Shown piece after piece: positions 6,923-10,888 of a DNA stretch of 10,888 bases. Both the position numbers and the translations under genes were made by a program. The notes under the pieces were generated by a model. The model did not search any database, was not told the origin of the DNA, and worked only from the letters and a program-made list of their open reading frames with translations. The DNA lies in assembly GCA_043720875.1 (NCBI GenBank), contig JAYSRU010000185.1, forward strand, positions 1-10,888, written 5' to 3'. Within the stretch, counting starts at the first letter, position 1. Each line of letters starts with the position of its first letter. The stretch is from JAYSRU01 sp043720875 (lineage in GTDB: Bacteria > Bacteroidota > Bacteroidia > Flavobacteriales_D > Crocinitomicaceae).

Positions 6923-6930
6923 TAACTTTG
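6923..6930 (+). promoter_or_regulatory. -7 box of hutI
   Basis: TAACTTTG matches TAnnTTTG exactly and ends 4 nt before the hutI ATG at 6935. No TTG is found at 18-20 nt upstream, so the -33 element is weak, possibly indicating dependence on an activator. The predicted transcript start falls at or next to the ATG. Confidence 0.55.
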
Positions 6931-6934
6931 TACT

Positions 6935-8167
6935 ATGAGTAGAATTCTAATCAAGAACATAAAAACGCTTTTTCAAGTGGGCGAAAATTTTAGTCCTTTC
7001 GTTGCTGGAAAAGAAATGGGTACTTTACCTCAGCTAAACAATGCTTTTCTTGCGTTAGAGGATGGTGAAATTATAGCTTATGGTGCCATGGAAGATTGGG
7101 AAGGAATTCTAGATTGGAGAGAACTTGAAGTCATTGATGCAGAAGGAAAATTTGTATTACCTGCATTTTGTGATCCCCACACGCATTTAGTTTTTGCCAA
7201 AAGCCGAGAAGAAGAATTTGAAGATCGGATTAAAGGTCTTTCTTATGAAGATATTGCTGCAAAAGGTGGTGGGATATTAAATTCTGCCCGACGACTTGCT
7301 GAAATGACTGAAGATGAATTGTTTGAAAATTCATTGAAACGCTTACATTTAGTAAAGAGCTATGGCACCGCTGCCATCGAAATAAAATCAGGTTATGGTT
7401 TAAGTGTTGCCGCAGAATTGAAAATGTTGCGCGTAATAAAACGCTTAAAAGCAACCAACATATTAGAAATCAAAGCTACATTTCTTGGAGCTCATGCTTT
7501 TCCAACCGAATATAAGGAAAACCATCAAGGATACATCGACGTACTGATTAATGAAATTTTACCCGTAATCGCCGAAGAAAATTTAGCAGATTTTATTGAT
7601 GTTTTCTGTGAACGTAATTATTTTACGGTTGCTGAAATGCAAGCAATTTTAGAGGCTGGAAAAAAGCATGGTTTGCAAGCTAAAGTACACGTAAATCAAT
7701 TCTCTATTCTGGGAGCAGTGAAAGCTGCTGTTGATTTAGGAGCGCTTTCCGTAGATCACTTGGAAGTTTTTGATGAAGACGATTTGAACGCGTTGATTGA
7801 TTCTAATTGTATGCCTACACTCCTGCCTGCTTGTTCGCATTTTATCAATATTCCTTTCGCTCCTGCGCGCTACATGATCGACAATGGTTTACCTGTTGCC
7901 TTAGCCTCAGATTTTAACCCAGGCTCAACGCCTAACGGCAATTTATGGCAAGTTTTATCCTTAGCGTGTATCAAAATGAAAATGACACCCGAAGAGGCCG
8001 TAAATGCGCTTACTATTAATGCTGCTTTCGCAATGAATCTTACCAACACTCATGGATCAATAACTGTTGGAAAGAGACCGGGAATTATAATAACAAAAGA
8101 AGTACCTTCGCTTGCCTATTTACCGTATGCATTTGGTGACAACCACATTGAACGAATTATCCTATGA
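6935..8167 (+). CDS. hutI: Imidazolonepropionase (histidine degradation)
   Basis: This 410-residue cytoplasmic amidohydrolase-superfamily enzyme hydrolyses 4-imidazolone-5-propanoate to N-formimidoyl-L-glutamate, the third step of histidine degradation. The metal-site motif PHTHLVFAKSREEEF gives His82 and His84; the other likely metal ligands are His252 (KVHVNQF) and Asp326 (SDFNPGS). His275 in VDHLE is probably catalytic. HutI signatures include RIKGLSYEDIAAKGGGILNS (about 98-117), IEIKSGYGL (148-156), LGAHAFPTEY (184-193) and SDFNPGSTPNGNL (325-337). Length is normal for the family. The ATG at 6935 lies 4 nt after a consensus -7 box. No hutH, hutU or hutG is present nearby, so the rest of the pathway must lie elsewhere. 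Its stop codon overlaps the next gene's start (ATGA). Confidence 0.95.
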   Translation: MSRILIKNIKTLFQVGENFSPFVAGKEMGTLPQLNNAFLALEDGEIIAYGAMEDWEGILDWRELEVIDAEGKFVLPAFCDPHTHLVFAKSREEEFEDRIKGLSYEDIAAKGGGILNSARRLAEMTEDELFENSLKRLHLVKSYGTAAIEIKSGYGLSVAAELKMLRVIKRLKATNILEIKATFLGAHAFPTEYKENHQGYIDVLINEILPVIAEENLADFIDVFCERNYFTVAEMQAILEAGKKHGLQAKVHVNQFSILGAVKAAVDLGALSVDHLEVFDEDDLNALIDSNCMPTLLPACSHFINIPFAPARYMIDNGLPVALASDFNPGSTPNGNLWQVLSLACIKMKMTPEEAVNALTINAAFAMNLTNTHGSITVGKRPGIIITKEVPSLAYLPYAFGDNHIERIIL

Positions 8168-9327
8168 AATTAACAATCCTCTTTTTATTCTTCTTCTTTT
8201 TAAATAGTTCAGCACAAGTAAACAAACCTGGATTATTGTGGGAAGTAACACAACCTGGCTTCAAAGAGAAAAGTTATCTTTTTGGCACCTTTCATTCTAA
8301 CATTCCCCATATCATGCAACTGCAAGACTCAACATGGTGTGTCTTTTTAGCTGCCAAAAATGTTGTGTTTGAAGTTGACATTCAATCAGAGCTAGTGCAA
8401 CGCGCTTCTTATTTTGACGCCGCAGTTTATTCACAAGCAGCACTAAAACGCAACAATGCAAGAAGCAGTGAAACAGCGTATGGTAATGAAGATGGATGGC
8501 CTCAATTTATGGACATGTTACTTTACGATAAAGCCGTTCTAAAAAATAAAAACATTTCTTTTTTAGAAACCATTGACGACCAATTAATGATAATGGACGG
8601 GTATGATTTACTTTCTGTGCACAATGAAGATGAAAATCTTGAAATGTTGGCAGCCTATTCAAATGGAGATATTGTTAAGATCAATAAAATTGTGCGCGAA
8701 AACACGTCTGATTCTTTTTACAAGCGCCTAATCACTGAACGCAATTCGGCAATGGCAGTGAAGTTGGATAGCTTAATGTGTAAATCAAGTTTGTTTTGTG
8801 CTGTTGGGGCAGGACATTTGGCTGGTCAAGAAGGATTAATCATGCAACTTCGGGCAAAAGGTTTCATTGTTAGAAAAGTTGGTATGGGCGATAAATCGTG
8901 TACAACTGAGGCGATGACTATCAAAAAATACAGTCTGGATCTACCCGAAATTAAAGCTAAACACAACTTTCCAGGCAAGCCAATTTTAGAAAACGACGAC
9001 GATCTTTCGAAATATATTTATTGTGAATTTGGTCAAGGCAACATTTATCAACTGGAAGTAATTCCATTAGATAACGGAATTCTTTTCAGTGATTTGGAAA
9101 ATGATTTAAAACGCAGAGCCGTGTCCGTTGGTAAGTTAGAAAAAATTCAATTTACCGCTACAATTGCTGGATTAGAAACAATGACGCAGCTTGAAGATGG
9201 TGTATTAACTTGGCAACGCTTAATTCATGTTGGTAATCACGCAGTATTAATGAGTTGCCACGGTGGTGAAAAATTTATGCGCAGCAATCGACCAAAAATG
9301 TTTTTCGACGGTTTTTCAATTTATTAA
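8164..9327 (+). CDS. TraB/GumN-family exported protein with C-terminal extension
   Basis: This 387-residue protein has an N-terminal signal peptide (MKLTILFLFFFFLNSSAQ, probably cut after SAQ) and a TraB/GumN (Tiki-like) domain at about residues 22-245. The domain shows LLWEVTQPG (24-32), YLFGTFHSN (38-46), a buried-acid strand VVFEVDIQS (67-75), the ITERNSAMAVKLDSL helix (190-204) and the closing motif VGAGHLAGQEGLIMQL (214-229). Animal Tiki proteins of this superfamily are metalloproteases that use the GxxH, Glu and GxGH residues, all present here (His44, Glu70, His218). Bacterial members are poorly characterised, so peptidase activity is inference. Residues from about 246 to 387 form an extension I do not recognise. 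The start codon overlaps the hutI stop by 4 nt, indicating translational coupling. The acyl-CoA thioesterase gene follows after 18 nt. Confidence 0.85.
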   Translation: MKLTILFLFFFFLNSSAQVNKPGLLWEVTQPGFKEKSYLFGTFHSNIPHIMQLQDSTWCVFLAAKNVVFEVDIQSELVQRASYFDAAVYSQAALKRNNARSSETAYGNEDGWPQFMDMLLYDKAVLKNKNISFLETIDDQLMIMDGYDLLSVHNEDENLEMLAAYSNGDIVKINKIVRENTSDSFYKRLITERNSAMAVKLDSLMCKSSLFCAVGAGHLAGQEGLIMQLRAKGFIVRKVGMGDKSCTTEAMTIKKYSLDLPEIKAKHNFPGKPILENDDDLSKYIYCEFGQGNIYQLEVIPLDNGILFSDLENDLKRRAVSVGKLEKIQFTATIAGLETMTQLEDGVLTWQRLIHVGNHAVLMSCHGGEKFMRSNRPKMFFDGFSIY

Positions 9328-9345
9328 TTTACTTACACTTTTGAG

Positions 9346-9921
9346 ATGGAAAATAATGTAACGCATGCAAAACCGGTTTCCTATTCAAGAAGCGTACTTA
9401 CAGAATTAATGATTCCTGCGAATGCAAATTTTGGCGGAAAAATACATGGCGGAACTATTTTATCATTGATGGATAAAGCAGCTTATGCCTGCGCCGCGAG
9501 ACATTCTGGAAACTATTGCGTAACCGCATCCATCGACCTCGTGGAATTTTTAATGCCCATCGAAGTAGGAGAACTAGTTTGTATAAAAGCCTCCATAAAT
9601 CACGTTGGAAAATCCTCTATGGTGATAGGAATTCGCGTAGAATCTGAAAACGTAAAAACCGGACAAAAAAACCACACAAACACTTCTTATTTTACGATGA
9701 TTGCAAAAGACGAGGGAGGAAAAATTACCGAAGTTCCAGCGCTGTTACTCGAAAACAAAGAAGATATTAGACGTTTTTTAGAAGCCATCAAGCGAAAAAA
9801 ATTAAAATCCGATTACAAAGAAGAGCTGGACAATACTAAAACCACCTTATCCTTACATAAGGATTTGCATTATTTGGAAAACGAACGTTGTGTGCTTTCA
9901 GAGAATGCTTTGAACGAATAA
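9346..9921 (+). CDS. Acyl-CoA thioesterase, hotdog fold (YciA-like)
   Basis: This 191-residue cytoplasmic protein matches the YciA/BACH type of hotdog thioesterases, which hydrolyse acyl-CoA to free acid and CoA. Hallmarks are the early strand SRSVLTELMIPANANFGGKIHGG (residues 14-36, key residues Asn28, GG 30-31 and HGG 34-36), then TILSLMDKAAYACAARHSG with the likely catalytic Asp43. Then come CVTASIDLVEFLMPIEVGEL (58-77) and ASINHVGKSSMVIGIRVESE (82-101). E. coli YciA has 132 residues; this protein has about 45 more, a charged, Lys/Glu-rich C-terminal tail that may be partly coiled. A near match to the -7 consensus (CACTTTTG, 9336-9343, one mismatch) lies 2 nt before the ATG, so it may have its own promoter besides read-through from the hutI group. 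Confidence 0.92.
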   Translation: MENNVTHAKPVSYSRSVLTELMIPANANFGGKIHGGTILSLMDKAAYACAARHSGNYCVTASIDLVEFLMPIEVGELVCIKASINHVGKSSMVIGIRVESENVKTGQKNHTNTSYFTMIAKDEGGKITEVPALLLENKEDIRRFLEAIKRKKLKSDYKEELDNTKTTLSLHKDLHYLENERCVLSENALNE

Positions 9922-10070
9922 AGTGAGTCATGCACTCAAATATGATTAACTGAAAGCCTTGATTAGAAATAGTTGAAGCTTTTTTCAATCTTCTACGCGC
10001 ACTAGAATTACAAATGCTGAAATCCCATCGAGGTAAATATTCACGAACCATAATCTTTCTAAGTACCTCA
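9922..10070. other. Convergent intergenic region, no gene supported
   Basis: This lies between the thioesterase stop and the lipoprotein stop. It contains two weak inverted repeats (9924-9938 and 9953-9982) but no convincing stem with a T run, so no terminator is called. An 89-codon open frame on the minus strand crosses it, but overlaps both flanking genes and has unconvincing composition. Confidence 0.5.
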
Positions 10071-10568
10071 TTAATCTGGCAACTTTTGTTCAGTAAAAGT
10101 AACACCTAGAATTCCAGTAACAGTAGCATACTCCCTTACATCGACTTGTATGAATTCACTGTCATAAAAAACTTTACTATATGATTTTGCTTTTAATGTA
10201 TTGACATTCGTACCCTCAATTACATCTCCATTCAATGCGCTCTCCATAATCTTTCCAGTTTCAGTCGCATTTGAAAGGAATTGAGTTCGCCTACCGTTTA
10301 AATTTATATTAAAAAAGCTGGTGACCAAAATATTCACAGTATCGCCAGTTCTTTCAGAAACTGCTACTACTAAATTATAAAAATCAATTTTATGCTCTGT
10401 TGTCAAATTGCCAGAGCAACCAATAACCTCAACGTAATCTCCATTCTGCAAGATTGTGTTATCGATTTTAAATTCTGAAATATCGACCATAAATTCACTG
10501 AGGTCTTTTGGCCCACTACTGCAACTACCAATAATTGTGGTTAAAGCTATTATGTAAACTCGTATCAT
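10071..10568 (-). CDS. Small uncharacterised lipoprotein
   Basis: This 165-residue protein begins MIRVYIIALTTIIGSC, a lipoprotein signal peptide with lipobox IGSC (Cys16). The Ser-Ser-Gly-Pro that follows suits release from the inner membrane. The mature part is about 150 residues, polar, with alternating hydrophobic residues suggesting mostly beta structure, for example GDYVEVIGCSGNL (43-55), YNLVVAVSERTGDTVNILVT (64-83) and FIQVDVREYATVTGILGVTF (138-157). The 'NGDYVEVIG' and 'ATVTGIL' phrases recall small OB-fold envelope proteins, but I cannot assign a family. The gene lies 70 nt after the propeller gene on the same strand and could be co-transcribed. No consensus promoter is visible directly upstream. 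Confidence 0.78.
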   Translation of the reverse strand: MIRVYIIALTTIIGSCSSGPKDLSEFMVDISEFKIDNTILQNGDYVEVIGCSGNLTTEHKIDFYNLVVAVSERTGDTVNILVTSFFNINLNGRRTQFLSNATETGKIMESALNGDVIEGTNVNTLKAKSYSKVFYDSEFIQVDVREYATVTGILGVTFTEQKLPD

Positions 10569-10638
10569 ATTTTATTTTTTATATATTAATAGGGATTTAG
10601 CGCCCCACATTCTAAATCAGACAGTATTACTAAAAGCG

Positions 10639-10888
10639 CTACAACTTCATCAAAGTGCCGCCACCAATTAGTTTTTTGAATTCATCTGTCATGTAAATCA
10701 CCCCAGTCTTACTCACAGCCACGGCTTCTTTTTGGGTATAGGTAGCAAACGTGATCCGTTTGTTAAACTTGAGTTTGTTGTTTTCGATATCGTAAATTAA
10801 TAGTTTGGTATAGGTTAAGAGGTATAATTTTTCCCCAAAAACTTCTGCACTTGTCACACTATTTTGCATCCAACTTGTACCCTTCAAA
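10639..10888 (-). CDS. C-terminal end of a putative beta-propeller protein (partial)
   Basis: Only the last 82 full codons are in the window; the frame is open to the edge and the true start lies beyond it, so the TTG at 10887 should not be read as a start. The segment holds two propeller-like strand repeats: EVFGEKLYLLTYTKLLIYDI, and then ITFATYTQKEAVAVSKTGVIYMTDE, quoted here in two parts as ITFATYTQKEAVAV and SKTGVIYMTDE. It ends GGGTLMKL. The pattern 'LYLLTYTxLxIYD ... QKEAVxVxxxGxIYxTDE ... GGGxLxKL' resembles the closing blade of uncharacterised secreted Bacteroidota propellers. There is no T9SS sorting domain in the visible C-terminus. Stop codon is TAG at 10641-10639. Confidence 0.72.
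   Translation of the reverse strand, partial: LKGTSWMQNSVTSAEVFGEKLYLLTYTKLLIYDIENNKLKFNKRITFATYTQKEAVAVSKTGVIYMTDEFKKLIGGGTLMKL

Noticed and set aside
7230..7454. 74-codon minus-strand open frame inside hutI.
   Set aside because: It lies wholly antisense to a strongly conserved enzyme; no independent coding evidence.
9953..9982. Possible terminator after the thioesterase gene: AAAGC / GCTTT arms followed by T residues.
   Set aside because: Only 5 bp of stem with a 20-nt loop; too weak to call.
9836..10105. 89-codon open frame on the minus strand between the thioesterase and the lipoprotein genes.
   Set aside because: It overlaps the 3' ends of both flanking genes, has no promoter or start context, and its translation (Cys-, Arg- and Ser-rich, no domain-like pattern) looks like a chance frame.
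10598..10641. Inverted repeat TAGCGC / GCGCTA between the propeller and lipoprotein genes, considered as a terminator.
   Set aside because: Only 6-bp arms, a 32-nt loop and no T run in either direction; one arm overlaps the propeller stop codon.
1..10888. Mobile element, phage, CRISPR or toxin-antitoxin content.
   Set aside because: No transposase, integrase, spaced short repeats, terminal inverted repeats or small paired genes were seen; the tRNA has no integrase or duplicated 3' end beside it.

Overview
The window looks like a chromosomal segment from a member of the Bacteroidota, most likely Flavobacteriia-like. Four things point there. The DNA is AT-rich. The promoters have the form TTG-N19-TAnnTTTG rather than TTGACA/TATAAT. 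The starts lack recognisable Shine-Dalgarno sequences. A secreted hydrolase ends in a type IX secretion (T9SS) sorting domain with the YPNPA signature. I see no phage, insertion sequence, CRISPR array or other clear mobile element; the region looks like ordinary vertically inherited core and lineage genes.

Layout. 1-661 (-): the N-terminal 220 residues of an MsbA-like ABC exporter, cut by the window edge. 662-805: a divergent promoter region. 806-2390 (+): rbfA (ribosome maturation) and a LolC/LolE-type FtsX-family permease, 4 nt apart. 2391-2530: a convergent gap with a terminator for the opposite strand. 2531-6409 (-): a three-gene cluster transcribed as FadL/OmpP1-type outer-membrane channel, then an SGNH/GDSL-like lipoprotein, then a T9SS-exported alpha/beta-hydrolase. 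6692-6773 (-): tRNA-Leu(CAA), with a clear promoter and a strong terminator. 6935-9921 (+): hutI (imidazolonepropionase), a TraB/GumN-family exported protein overlapping it by 4 nt, and a YciA-like acyl-CoA thioesterase. 10071-10568 (-): an unrecognised small lipoprotein. 10639-10888 (-): the C-terminal end of a putative beta-propeller protein, cut by the window edge.

How the genes may work together. The most suggestive group is the minus-strand trio. A surface or secreted esterase, a cell-envelope lipoprotein with a degenerate SGNH active site, and a FadL channel would together fit release, handling and uptake of hydrophobic or acylated compounds. The SGNH protein keeps its serine but appears to have lost the block III Asn and the block V His, so it may bind ligand rather than hydrolyse it. 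The second notable pattern is that three protein-gene -7 boxes end only 4-5 nt before the start codon, which predicts leaderless or nearly leaderless mRNAs. Everything here comes from reading the sequence; no database search or structure prediction was done.
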